Source: Pseudomonas sp. N40(2020) | GTDB taxonomy: Bacteria; Pseudomonadota; Gammaproteobacteria; Pseudomonadales; Pseudomonadaceae | DNA length: 64,000 nt | Assembly: GCF_014472415.1 (NCBI RefSeq) | Contig: NZ_JACSZV010000022.1 | Location: 34,982-98,981, forward strand | Reading direction: 5' to 3' | Part shown: positions 27,645-35,574 of the stretch, in pieces | Layout of the letters: the number at the start of each line of letters is the position of its first letter | How positions within the stretch are numbered: the stretch's first letter is position 1 | The notes under the pieces: generated by a model | What the model was told of the DNA's origin: nothing | Seen by the model: the letters and a program-made list of their open reading frames with translations, nothing else | Database searches by the model: none | Translations under genes and position numbers: made by a program

Positions 27645-27962
27645 ATGGCCTCTCTTGCGATGAACCACATCCTCGAACGCATTGCCCTTTTCCAGTTCAC
27701 CCCGACCCACTGCGTCCAGGCCCGAGCGATGCTGGGCTGGAGCGTGGAACAGCTGTCGCGGGAAGCTGAAGTTTCGGTAGCCGACATTCAACGGTTCGAG
27801 GCGCAGCAAGAGGTGGCGGATGCGGCGCGTCTGGCGCTGGCGTATCGGTTTGAGTCACGGGGGTTGGTGTTCTTTCCGGGGTTTGCGCCGGGGCGATCAG
27901 TGAGTGTTACGAACTCAGCATCGGAGTCTGTGGGGCATGGGGACTACGCCATGGCTGATTGA
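27645..27962 (+). CDS. Small XRE-type helix-turn-helix protein
   Basis: 105 residues. Residues about 25-75 form an XRE-like HTH (ARAMLGWSVEQLSREAEVSV, DIQRFEAQQ, then RLALAYRFESRGLVFFPG). ATG with CGGAGC 8 nt upstream; the TTG start at 27627 is less likely. The C-terminal tail is Ser-rich and unrecognised. It precedes a toxin-antitoxin pair by 42 bp but has its own reading context. Confidence 0.75.
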   Translation: MASLAMNHILERIALFQFTPTHCVQARAMLGWSVEQLSREAEVSVADIQRFEAQQEVADAARLALAYRFESRGLVFFPGFAPGRSVSVTNSASESVGHGDYAMAD

Positions 27963-27971
27963 AAAGGCAAG

Positions 27972-28000
27972 TTGATCTTTATCCCTAAATAGGTATATTT
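27972..28000 (+). promoter_or_regulatory. Promoter and operator candidate of the toxin-antitoxin pair
   Basis: TTGATC (27972-27977), a 16-bp spacer and TATATT (27994-27999) end only 5 bp before the toxin ATG at 28005, so the transcript could be leaderless. The palindrome AAATA-GGTA-TATTT (27987-28000) overlaps the -10 and would suit autorepression by the XRE antitoxin. Confidence 0.5.
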
Positions 28001-28004
28001 TCGC

Positions 28005-28373
28005 ATGAGTGCAAGGAAGCCGCTCTTTTGGGTCTGCAGTAGCAAGAAAGATCTCAAGCAGATGCCCACAGACGTACAGGATGTTTTTGGTTATGCACTG
28101 GACTTGGCTCAAAGTGGCTTGAAGCACCCAGATGCAAAACCCCTGAAAGGGTTTGGAGGCGCAGGTGTACTGGAGCTGATCGAAGACTTCGACACCAACA
28201 CCTACCGTGCCATTTATACGGTTCGTTTCGGCAGTGCCATTTATGTATTGCACTGCTTTCAGAAGAAGTCGACTGCTGGAATCAAAACGGCTCAGTCCGA
28301 CATTGATCTGATCCGAAACAGACTTCGAGCCGCTCAGGATCACGCGAAAGGATCACAACATGATAGAAATTGA
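28005..28373 (+). CDS. RelE/HigB-like toxin of a type II toxin-antitoxin pair
   Basis: 122 residues. Phage-derived Gp49/HigB-like fold: KDLKQMPTDVQDVFGYAL, AKPLKGFGGAGVLELIEDF, YRAIYTVRFGSAIYVLHCF and FQKKS. Toxins of this family cleave mRNA on the ribosome. It overlaps the antitoxin gene by 14 nt, in the toxin-first order typical of HigBA. A Lys-rich end follows (IDLIRNRLRAAQDHAKG). Confidence 0.85.
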   Translation: MSARKPLFWVCSSKKDLKQMPTDVQDVFGYALDLAQSGLKHPDAKPLKGFGGAGVLELIEDFDTNTYRAIYTVRFGSAIYVLHCFQKKSTAGIKTAQSDIDLIRNRLRAAQDHAKGSQHDRN

Positions 28374-28680
28374 AGAAGGTATCGGGAACGTCTACCAAGA
28401 CCTCGAACTGCCCAATGCCAGTGAAATGCAGGTTAAGTCGCAGCTCGCGGCAAAGATCGGCGAGATCATCAAAGCTCGCCATCTTACTCAGATTCAGGCG
28501 TCTGAAATTCTTGGATTATCCCAGCCAAAACTTTCCGAAATGCTGCGCGGGAAATTTCGAGGGATCAGTGAAGCCAAAATGATGGAATGTCTTTCACATC
28601 TTGGGCGAGACGTGCAAATCGTAGTGAAATCGGCCCCCCGATCACGGAAAGAGGGCCGAATTGAAGTGGTGTTTGCTTAA
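28360..28680 (+). CDS. XRE-family antitoxin of the RelE/HigB-like pair
   Basis: 106 residues. HTH at about 35-90 (IGEIIKARHLTQIQASEIL, LSQPKLSEMLRGKFRGIS) as in HigA-like and HTH_37 antitoxins. It should neutralise the upstream toxin by binding and repress the shared promoter. Start codon lies inside the toxin gene, so translation is coupled. Confidence 0.85.
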   Translation: MIEIEEGIGNVYQDLELPNASEMQVKSQLAAKIGEIIKARHLTQIQASEILGLSQPKLSEMLRGKFRGISEAKMMECLSHLGRDVQIVVKSAPRSRKEGRIEVVFA

Positions 28681-28691
28681 CCTAAAACTCG

Positions 28692-29747
28692 TTAAGCGTT
28701 CTGAACCACCCCCTCACTCTCCCCTTCAACCCCCAACCACCACGCATTCCCACGCTGCGGCTGAGCGATGTTGAACGCCTCACCCATCTGCGGCGTAGTG
28801 ATCGAAACACTGCGCTCCCAGGCCAGCGCCAAGATCCGGTCAAACGGTTCATGCCAGGCATGCATCGCCAGATCGAAGGTGCCGTTGTGGATTGGAAACA
28901 GCCAGCGGCCCTTGAGGTCGAGGTGGGCTTGCAGGGTTTGTTCGGGCTGCATGTGCACGTGCGGCCATTCGACGTTGTAGGCGCCGGTTTCCATCAGGGT
29001 CAGGTCGAAGGGGCCGTACTGTTCGCCGATGCGTTTGAAACCGTCGAAGTAGCCGCTGTCGCCGCTGAAGAAGATGCGGGTGTCGCCGTCGATCATTACC
29101 CATGACGCCCACAGGGTGCTGTTGCTGTCGAACAGGCCACGACCGGAGAAGTGTTGCGACGGCGTGGCGATGAAGCGGATGCCGGCGATTTCCGTGCCTT
29201 CCCACCAGTCGAACTGACGAACCTTGCTGGCGTCGATGCCCCATTTGATGAGGGTGTCGCCGACGCCCAGCGGGGTCAGGAACAGATTGGTTTTCACCGC
29301 CAGCCGCAGCACGGCCTCGTAATCGAGGTGGTCGTAGTGGTTGTGGGACAGGATCACCGCTTCGATCGGCGGCAACTGGTCGAGGCTGATCGGCGGCTGG
29401 TGGAAACGTTTCGGGCCGGCCCATTGCACCGGCGAGGCACGTTCGGCGAACACCGGGTCGGTGATCCAGAACTTGTCCTGCATCTTCAGCAACAGGGTCG
29501 AGTGACCGAGGCGCCAGACGCTGTGGTCAGGCGCTGCCAGCAGGTCTTCGCGGGTCAGCGGTTGTACCGGGATCGCTGCGGCCGGCCGGGTGTTGCGCGG
29601 TTTGTGGAAGATCATGTTCCACATGATGCGCAGCATTTTGCGCACGCCTTCGCGTTGAACTGGCGCATGATTGCGGAACAGGCCTTGATCCTGTCGAGAG
29701 GCTTCAGGCGTGGAGGTGTTGTCCGTAACAGAAACTGGATTGGCCAT
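28692..29747 (-). CDS. MBL-fold metallo-hydrolase (NAPE-PLD/RomA-like)
   Basis: 351 residues. Metallo-beta-lactamase fold with the dinuclear metal motif LSHNHYDHLDYE, plus TDPVFAERASPVQW and FFSGDSGYFDGFK. These features resemble NAPE-hydrolysing phospholipase D-like and RomA proteins. The substrate cannot be told. The start is set at MANPVSV (29747); the frame extends to 29816 without better signals. Divergent from a TetR gene with a palindrome in between, so it is probably TetR-controlled. Confidence 0.85.
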   Translation of the reverse strand: MANPVSVTDNTSTPEASRQDQGLFRNHAPVQREGVRKMLRIMWNMIFHKPRNTRPAAAIPVQPLTREDLLAAPDHSVWRLGHSTLLLKMQDKFWITDPVFAERASPVQWAGPKRFHQPPISLDQLPPIEAVILSHNHYDHLDYEAVLRLAVKTNLFLTPLGVGDTLIKWGIDASKVRQFDWWEGTEIAGIRFIATPSQHFSGRGLFDSNSTLWASWVMIDGDTRIFFSGDSGYFDGFKRIGEQYGPFDLTLMETGAYNVEWPHVHMQPEQTLQAHLDLKGRWLFPIHNGTFDLAMHAWHEPFDRILALAWERSVSITTPQMGEAFNIAQPQRGNAWWLGVEGESEGVVQNA

Positions 29748-29869
29748 GACTGAATGACTCCAGAAAACCGCGCAATTTACGGTTTTCCACGGTGGGACGA
29801 TAAATGGCCAAGGCACGCACGCATTAGCCGAACTGTCTGTTTTTTAAGTTGCGAGGATTAACGCAACAT

Positions 29870-29885
29870 TACACTCATCAGTGTA
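29870..29885. promoter_or_regulatory. Palindromic operator between the MBL and TetR genes
   Basis: TACACT-CATC-AGTGTA is a perfect inverted repeat in the 215-bp divergent gap, 78 bp from the TetR start. Size and symmetry suit a TetR-family dimer. Confidence 0.6.
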
Positions 29886-29962
29886 GTTTCTAGGTTGCAT
29901 CAAACGAGATGACAAGTAAACTGCCAAGTGTAATTTCACCCTCTTCCTGCCGAAGCGTACTT

Positions 29963-30571
29963 ATGACAGCTCCACAGCGCCTCACTGACCGTAAACGCGA
30001 AGCCATTATTCAAGCGGCGATTGCCGAATTCCGTGCCAACGGTTTCGAGATCACGAGCATGGACAAAATCGCGGCCACCGCCGGTGTGTCCAAGCGCACG
30101 GTGTACAACCATTTCCCTAGCAAAGAAGAGCTGTTCGCCGAAATTCTCAACCAGTTATGGGCGCGGATCAGCGCCGAGCAGTCGGTCGCGTACAGCCCTG
30201 ATCAGCCGCTAGCTGATCAGTTGCGACAGATGTTGTTGGCCAAACTGCAACTGATGGCCGATGACAACTTCCTCAGCCTGGCGCGCGTGGCGATTGCCGC
30301 GACCATCCACTCACCGGAGCGTGCGCAGAACATGGTCGCGCGCATGAGCGAGCGGGAAGAAGGCCTGACCGTTTGGATTCGTGCCGCTCAGGCTGATGGC
30401 CGGATAAAAGCGGTGGACGCGGTTTTCGCCGCGCAACAGGTGCAGGGCCTGCTGAAGTCGTTCGGTTTCTGGCCGCAGATTTCCATGGGTCAGCCACCGC
30501 TCGACACCGCGACGCAAAACACCGTGGCCGACTCGGCACTGGAGATGTTTCTGGCGCGTTATCAGCTCTGA
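29963..30571 (+). CDS. TetR-family transcriptional regulator
   Basis: 202 residues from MTAPQRLTDRKREAII. The N-terminal TetR HTH is clear (IAATAGVSKRTVYNHFPSKE). The C-terminal ligand domain resembles AefR-type regulators (GLTVWIRAAQADGRI, ALEMFLARYQL). It probably represses itself and the divergent metallo-hydrolase through the TACACT palindrome. An ATG at 29909 exists but lies nearer the operator and is less likely. Confidence 0.88.
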   Translation: MTAPQRLTDRKREAIIQAAIAEFRANGFEITSMDKIAATAGVSKRTVYNHFPSKEELFAEILNQLWARISAEQSVAYSPDQPLADQLRQMLLAKLQLMADDNFLSLARVAIAATIHSPERAQNMVARMSEREEGLTVWIRAAQADGRIKAVDAVFAAQQVQGLLKSFGFWPQISMGQPPLDTATQNTVADSALEMFLARYQL

Positions 30572-30743
30572 ATCGCCACTCTCCTGCCCGCTCCTTCGAT
30601 TGAATGCCTCGGCAGCGATTCCGTTGGAATAAATGACAATGTCCGACGCAAGATCCGTCCGAAAAAAATACGGCAAAGTATTTCAGGATGAATCTGGCGC
30701 TGGGCATATGAGCACTTTCGTACAATTTCGAAACAGCAGTTTC

Positions 30744-30771
30744 TTGTACAGAACCAATAAGTCTGTATAAG
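30744..30771 (+). promoter_or_regulatory. Sigma-70-like promoter of the PAS-MCP gene
   Basis: TTGTAC (30744-30749), 16-bp spacer, TATAAG (30766-30771). It overlaps an imperfect dyad (GTACA ... GAAACAGCAGTTTC ... TGTAC, 30719-30749) that could be an operator. The remainder of the gap 30572-30743 shows no gene. Confidence 0.45.
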
Positions 30772-30891
30772 ATTCAGCCGTCAGCCTGGATGCTGGCACT
30801 TTGCGGTCAATGCATACATCCATCGGCTTGGCCTGCCCCCGCGGAAACAGGGACACAACCCCAGTCTTTCCCTACTTCCAGGTACTGCGAC

Positions 30892-32211
30892 ATGTTCTTT
30901 AATCGCCACAAAGCCGCCCTCGATGACCTTCAACACACCCTCACTCAACAAAGTGGCCTGCTCGATGCCATCAACCGCTCCATGGCGGTGATTGAATTCG
31001 ATCTCGACGGTGTGGTTTTAAGTGCGAACGACAACTTCCTCAAAACCATGGGTTACCGCGCCGAACAAGCGATCGGCCAGCCCCATCGGTTGTTCTGCAC
31101 CCCTGAGTTTGGTCGCAGCGCTCGGTACAGCGAGTTGTGGTCGCGCCTGAAAAACGGGGAGTTTCAGTCAGGGACGTTTGAACGGGTCGACAGCAAAGGC
31201 CAGCCAGTCTGGCTCGAAGCCAGCTACAACCCGATCAAGGATGCCTCCGGACGGGTGGTGAAAGTGGTCAAGTACGCCATGGACGTGACGACCAAGGTGC
31301 AGCAGGAAAGCGAGGTCAACGCCAAGTTGGAAGCCATCGACCGGGCGATGGCGGTGATTGAATTCAACCTCGACGGCTGCGTAATCACCGCCAACCAGAA
31401 TTTTCTGACGCGCATGGGTTACTCACTGGCCGAACTCAAAGGTAAACATCACCGTTTGTTCTGCACCGCAGAATTGGTCAACAGCAGCGCCTATCAGGAT
31501 TTCTGGCGACGGCTGAATCAGGGTGAGTTCTTTCAAGGCCAGTTCGAACGCGTCGACAAGCGCGGGCAGACTGTTTGGCTGGAGGCCAATTACAACCCGG
31601 TTTACGACGCTTCCGGACGTCTGTGCAAAGTGGTGAAATTCGCCTCGGACGTCACCGCTCGGGTCGAACAACACGCGCAAGACGCGCGCAGTGCCAGCGC
31701 CGCCTATCACATTTCGGTGGAGACCCGGAAAGTCGCCGAACAAGGCACTCAGGTGATTCAGCAAGCGGCCAGCGAGATGCGTGAAATTGCCCAGGACATT
31801 GCCGAGTCTTCGACACTGATCGCACAACTGGGTGAGCGCTCAGAGCAGATCACGGCCATCGTCAACACCATCCGTGGGATCGCCGATCAAACCAACTTGC
31901 TGGCGCTCAATGCGGCGATCGAAGCCGCCCGCGCCGGTGAACAGGGCCGCGGTTTTGCCGTGGTGGCCGATGAAGTACGGCAGTTGGCGGCACGCACCAG
32001 CGGCTCGACAGCGGAGATTTCCAACATGATCGGGTTGATCCAGACCGAAACTCGCCAGGCGATCAAGAGCATGGACGGCACCCGCGATCGCGCGGCGCAG
32101 GGCGTGGAACTGGCGGATCAGGCCGGCACGGTAATCCTGCAGATTCGTGATGGCGCCAGTGAGGCCGTGCAGGCGGTGAGTATGTTTGCCAATGAGCGGG
32201 CGCCTGGCTGA
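30892..32211 (+). CDS. BdlA-like cytosolic chemoreceptor with two PAS domains
   Basis: 439 residues. Two PAS domains (about 15-130 and 140-255; both begin with an IxRxMAVIEF block and contain QPVWLEASYNP or a close relative) followed by an MCP signalling domain with the conserved tip (GIADQTNLLALNAAIEAARA). No membrane segment, so it is cytosolic. The layout matches P. aeruginosa BdlA, which links redox or c-di-GMP cues to biofilm dispersion. A same-length paralogue lies at 62165-63484. The start at 30892 follows CCAGGTACTG; upstream frame to 30790 is probably leader. Confidence 0.88.
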   Translation: MFFNRHKAALDDLQHTLTQQSGLLDAINRSMAVIEFDLDGVVLSANDNFLKTMGYRAEQAIGQPHRLFCTPEFGRSARYSELWSRLKNGEFQSGTFERVDSKGQPVWLEASYNPIKDASGRVVKVVKYAMDVTTKVQQESEVNAKLEAIDRAMAVIEFNLDGCVITANQNFLTRMGYSLAELKGKHHRLFCTAELVNSSAYQDFWRRLNQGEFFQGQFERVDKRGQTVWLEANYNPVYDASGRLCKVVKFASDVTARVEQHAQDARSASAAYHISVETRKVAEQGTQVIQQAASEMREIAQDIAESSTLIAQLGERSEQITAIVNTIRGIADQTNLLALNAAIEAARAGEQGRGFAVVADEVRQLAARTSGSTAEISNMIGLIQTETRQAIKSMDGTRDRAAQGVELADQAGTVILQIRDGASEAVQAVSMFANERAPG

Positions 32212-32246
32212 TATCCGTGTATCGCCGGTAGTCCGAGTCGCGGCCA

Positions 32247-32334
32247 TCGCGGGCAAGCCCGCTCCCACAGGTTAAGCGGTCGTACACAAAATGTGTGGTC
32301 GACTCAATCCCTGTGGGAGCGGGCTTGCCCGCGA
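32247..32334. repeat. REP pair, family B
   Basis: TCGCGGGCAAGCCCGCTCCC and its inverted copy (GGGAGCGGGCTTGCCCGCGA) separated by about 48 bp; a REPIN-like doublet between the PAS-MCP and DUF1003 genes. Confidence 0.92.
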
Positions 32335-32398
32335 AGAGGCCGGCCGCCACAACGCAGAGCTATAGTGACGACACGTCCCGCGTCCTGCCGAGTGCCCC

Positions 32399-32929
32399 AT
32401 GACCAACGAGAAGCCCGAAACACCCTCAGCCCCCGTCGATCACCTGCGCTTCCACCGCCCCCACGCCCACCTGAACACAACCTTCGGCAACGACACCTTC
32501 GCCCTGCGCGCCGAAGCCTTTGCGCGGTTCTTCGGCACGCCAACCTTTCTTGGCGCGCAAACCCTGATCGTGGTGTTGTGGGTCAGTCTCAACGCATTTG
32601 GCGTGACCACGTTCGACGTTTACCCGTTCATCCTCTTAAACCTGGCGTTCAGCCTGCAATCGGCCTACGCCGCGCCACTGATCCTGCTCGCACAAACCCG
32701 CCAGGCCGCGCGCGACAAAGCACAAGCCGACGCCGACGCCCTGCACCGCGAAGCCCTGGCGCAAGCCAACACCGAACGCCAGGCACAGGCAGCGCAGAAC
32801 ACCGCGCAACTGCTGGAGCTGTTGGAACAGAACACGCGCCTCACCGAGATGACCAAAAGCCTGACCGAACGCATCGAAGGCCTGACCAGCGAGTTGCACG
32901 CGCACGTGTGCCAGAACCCACAGCGCTGA
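32399..32929 (+). CDS. DUF1003-family membrane protein
   Basis: 176 residues. Two hydrophobic helices (TLIVVLWVSLNAFGV and YPFILLNLAFSLQSAYAAPL) carry the DUF1003 signature, followed by a long Ala/Gln/Glu coiled coil (QARDKAQADADALHREAL to the C-terminus). Function unknown; a membrane-anchored coiled coil facing the cytoplasm is likely. ATG preceded by a poor site. It ends convergently, at the base before the LysR gene. Confidence 0.85.
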   Translation: MTNEKPETPSAPVDHLRFHRPHAHLNTTFGNDTFALRAEAFARFFGTPTFLGAQTLIVVLWVSLNAFGVTTFDVYPFILLNLAFSLQSAYAAPLILLAQTRQAARDKAQADADALHREALAQANTERQAQAAQNTAQLLELLEQNTRLTEMTKSLTERIEGLTSELHAHVCQNPQR

Positions 32930-33808
32930 TCACGGCAAACGCAGCGCCCGCCCGAGTTCATCGAACAACGTGACCACCGAACGCAATGCCCGGCAATCCG
33001 GCCGGGTCAGCAACCACAGCGCCGTATCGTAACCGTGCAGCGGTTCGCTTAACGCCTGCAAGCCATCGTTGATCAAAAAGTCCGGCAACGCCGCCACGCC
33101 GAGGCCGGCGCGCACCAGTTCCGTGACCGAAAGCATGCTGTTGCAGCGATAACCCGGGGTCACACCGGGCAGGTGCTGGCGGCGCCAGGCGATGGTCGGG
33201 TGATCGGGCAGGAAATCGTCCGGGGCGATCCAGGTCAGTGCGGCCAGATCCGACGCATCCACGTTCTGCAAGTAGCGCGCACTGGCGCAGACGCGGTAGG
33301 AAATCTTCGCCAATTGCCGTCCGACCAAATGCTCCGGCGGTGTGCGTGTCAGGCGCAGGGCAATGTCAGCATCGCGGCGGCTGAGGTTGGCGAAATCGTT
33401 GGAAGTGCTTAATTCGATGGTCAGCGCCGGATAGTTGGGCATGAACTGCGCCAGCGCCGGCAGCAGCAAGCCCTGCAACACCGAGTCGGTGCAGGTCAGC
33501 CGCACCGTGCCGCTGACGACTTCACCGCCCTGCTCCACGCCGATCCGCGCGGCGTCCAGTGCCTGCTCGGCGCGTTCGGCCTGCTCGGCCAGTGTCTGCG
33601 CAAGCGACGTCGGCAAATAACCGGCGCGGCTTTTTTCGAACAGTTGCTGGCCGAGCGCAGCCTCAAGGCGTCGCACGGCACGGAACACCGTCGAGACATC
33701 GACCTTCAACAGCTGTGAAGCCCGGGCCAGAGAGCCGCCACGTACCAAAGCGAGAATCAGCGCCAGATCCGGGTAGTCGAGCCGATAGTGCGTCGGTGCA
33801 TTGATCAC
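32930..33808 (-). CDS. LysR-family transcriptional regulator
   Basis: About 292 residues. N-terminal winged HTH (GGSLARASQLLKVDVSTVFR, RLEAALGQQLFEKSRAGY) and a LysR substrate domain. The GTG at 33808 is chosen because it begins 12 residues before the HTH; the frame remains open to 34423 but that part is antisense to the divergent amidotransferase gene. It is divergent from, and likely regulates, the GATase/monooxygenase pair 78 bp away. Confidence 0.82.
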   Translation of the reverse strand: MINAPTHYRLDYPDLALILALVRGGSLARASQLLKVDVSTVFRAVRRLEAALGQQLFEKSRAGYLPTSLAQTLAEQAERAEQALDAARIGVEQGGEVVSGTVRLTCTDSVLQGLLLPALAQFMPNYPALTIELSTSNDFANLSRRDADIALRLTRTPPEHLVGRQLAKISYRVCASARYLQNVDASDLAALTWIAPDDFLPDHPTIAWRRQHLPGVTPGYRCNSMLSVTELVRAGLGVAALPDFLINDGLQALSEPLHGYDTALWLLTRPDCRALRSVVTLFDELGRALRLP

Positions 33809-33886
33809 TTGGAGAAACGCCAATATTGAGTGCGTGAACGCCAATCTATAGTGAGCTCCATCAATCAACAAGCGCAGGGAACTCCC

Positions 33887-34594
33887 ATGGAAAATAGCGC
33901 CATCCGCATCGCCCTGATCGGCGATTACGATCCGCAAGTCACCGCCCACCAAGCCATTCCCATTGCCCTCGGTCGGGTGGCCGGACACCTTGGTCAGGCT
34001 GTGCAATTCGATTGGCTGGCCACGGATCAAATCCACGCCGATACACCGCTGCAAAGCTTCGACGGTTTCTGGTGCGTGCCGGCCAGCCCTTACAAAAGTG
34101 AAGCCGGCGCATTGCGAGCGATCCGTTTTGCCCGCGAGCAACAGCGCCCCTTCCTCGGCACCTGTGGCGGTTTTCAGCATGCGGTGCTGGAATTTTCCCG
34201 CAATGTGTTGGGCTGGGCTGATGCTGAACATGGCGAGACTTCGCCCGAATCCGAAAGAGCCGTGCTCACCCCGCTCACCTGTTCGCTGGTGGAAACCGTG
34301 GACAGCATTGATCTGGTGCCAGGTTCGGTGATCGCCAAGGCGTACGAAACGTCTGAAATTCGTGAAGGCTATCGCTGCCGCTACGGTGTGAATCCACAGT
34401 TCGAACGGGAGCTTTTCAAACATCGGCTACAGGCTGTGGGTCATGACTCAGCGGGTGACTTGCGGGCGATCGAACTCAAGGATCATCGCTTCTTTGTCGC
34501 GACGTTGTTTCAACCGGAACGTGCGGCGCTCAAGGGCCAGATGCCGCCGCTGGTACGTGCGTTAGTCGAAGCCTGCGTGGAGTCACGTCGATGA
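33887..34594 (+). CDS. CTP-synthase C-terminal-like glutamine amidotransferase
   Basis: 235 residues resembling only the amidotransferase half of CTP synthase. The nucleophile elbow is GTCGGFQHA (Cys93), but the usual His-Pro-Glu of the triad reads Gln209-Pro-Glu211 (LFQPE), so the catalytic histidine is replaced. The CYRCRYGVNP-like segment (GYRCRYGVNPQF) parallels the CTP synthase HRHRYEVN. RefSeq groups such proteins as CTP-synthase-C-terminal-related, some being selenoproteins at the Cys position. Enzymatic role unknown. The ATG has CAGGGA upstream, and the stop overlaps the next ATG. Confidence 0.82.
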   Translation: MENSAIRIALIGDYDPQVTAHQAIPIALGRVAGHLGQAVQFDWLATDQIHADTPLQSFDGFWCVPASPYKSEAGALRAIRFAREQQRPFLGTCGGFQHAVLEFSRNVLGWADAEHGETSPESERAVLTPLTCSLVETVDSIDLVPGSVIAKAYETSEIREGYRCRYGVNPQFERELFKHRLQAVGHDSAGDLRAIELKDHRFFVATLFQPERAALKGQMPPLVRALVEACVESRR

Positions 34595-34899
34595 AGCCAG
34601 ATTGTTTTGCAGTGATCTTCACCTCGACCCGCACCGAGGGCGACAACGGTTACGCCGAAGCGGCCGAGCGCATGATGGAACTGGTTGCCGAACAACCGGG
34701 TTTTCTGGGCATTGACTCGATTCGCGGGGCGGACGGCATCGGCATCACTGTTTCTTATTGGGAAAGTGAGGCGGCGATTCTGGCGTGGCGGGAGCATCCC
34801 GAGCACCAGGTGATTCAGCAGCGTGGGCGGTCGATCTGGTATTCGGCGTTTCAAACGCGGGTGTGCAAGGTTGAGCGCGAGTATCGGTTTGGCCAGTGA
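34591..34899 (+). CDS. Antibiotic biosynthesis monooxygenase (ABM) family protein
   Basis: 102 residues. Dimeric alpha-beta barrel ABM fold: FAVIFTSTRTEGDNGY, AERMMELVAEQPGFLGIDS, ITVSYWESEAAILAWREH. Such small proteins oxidise quinone-like or heme-type substrates, or serve as sensors. It overlaps the amidotransferase stop by 4 nt, so both products probably act in one process controlled by the divergent LysR. Confidence 0.87.
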   Translation: MKPDCFAVIFTSTRTEGDNGYAEAAERMMELVAEQPGFLGIDSIRGADGIGITVSYWESEAAILAWREHPEHQVIQQRGRSIWYSAFQTRVCKVEREYRFGQ

Positions 34900-34925
34900 G
34901 TGCGGCGGCGCACTCACTGGCCTCA

Positions 34926-34998
34926 TCGCCAGCAGGCTGGCTCCCACAGGGGATGTGTGAGCGCCAAAGATCCAATGTGGGAGCCAGCCTGCTGGCGA
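34926..34998. repeat. REP pair, family B
   Basis: TCGCCAGCAGGCTGGCTCCC and inverted GGGAGCCAGCCTGCTGGCGA, 3' of the monooxygenase gene. Confidence 0.9.
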
Positions 34999-35024
34999 TG
35001 GCGGCAATAGGGTCACTGCAAATT

Positions 35025-35351
35025 TCAGCCGCGCACCAGACTGCGCAGCGCCACAATCTCCGGCACTTCGCGCTTGCTCATATATACCCGCAACGGCTCG
35101 GTGATGTTGATCCGGTCATCGATGTTCTGATCCAGCAGCAACTGAATCAACTCGCGCTTCAACGTCATGGTCGTGTCTGAAAGCTGCGCCCAGACGAATT
35201 CGCTGGTGGGAATGATGCCGTCATCCGCCACGTCCATGCCGAAGGAATCTTCGCTGAAACGCACGATGTACTGACCGGTCTTGCGGTTGAGGCCGACAAA
35301 GCCCTTGAGGTCGTCGGCGGCCTAGCAGATGAGTTGGGAGGTGATGCGCAT
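35025..35351 (-). pseudogene. Small conserved hypothetical gene with an in-frame TAG at codon 10
   Basis: From the ATG at 35351 (preceded by GTGAGG) the frame reads MRITSQLIC, then TAG (35322-35324), then continues without interruption as AADDLKGFVGLNRKTGQYI and on to the stop at 35025. The sequence on both sides of the TAG reads as one protein. Either a recent nonsense mutation, readthrough, or restart at a downstream GTG (35264) yielding 79 residues. No function is recognised; the C-terminal part has ITEPLRVYMSKREVPEI. Confidence 0.6.
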
Positions 35352-35574
35352 GGTAAACCTCACGAAATGTTGATCGATGGTTTACACGCAGGGCGCAACA
35401 GTGGGCGCGTCCTCTGCCGGGACGTCTGCCGTGGGCAAGCGTACTGCAAACAGCGCCACAAAAGTGCAGGAAAAATCGCTTTTAATACGTTTATGTCGGT
35501 CTCGCGATAGCACCCGATCGATTCAGTTGTTAAAAGGTACGTCTTTGAAAATGCCCTGCGAAAGGAATTCGAAC

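Noticed and set aside
33809..34423. N-terminal extension of the LysR gene to 497 residues
   Set aside because: The extra 205 codons are antisense to the amidotransferase gene; LysR proteins are about 300 residues.
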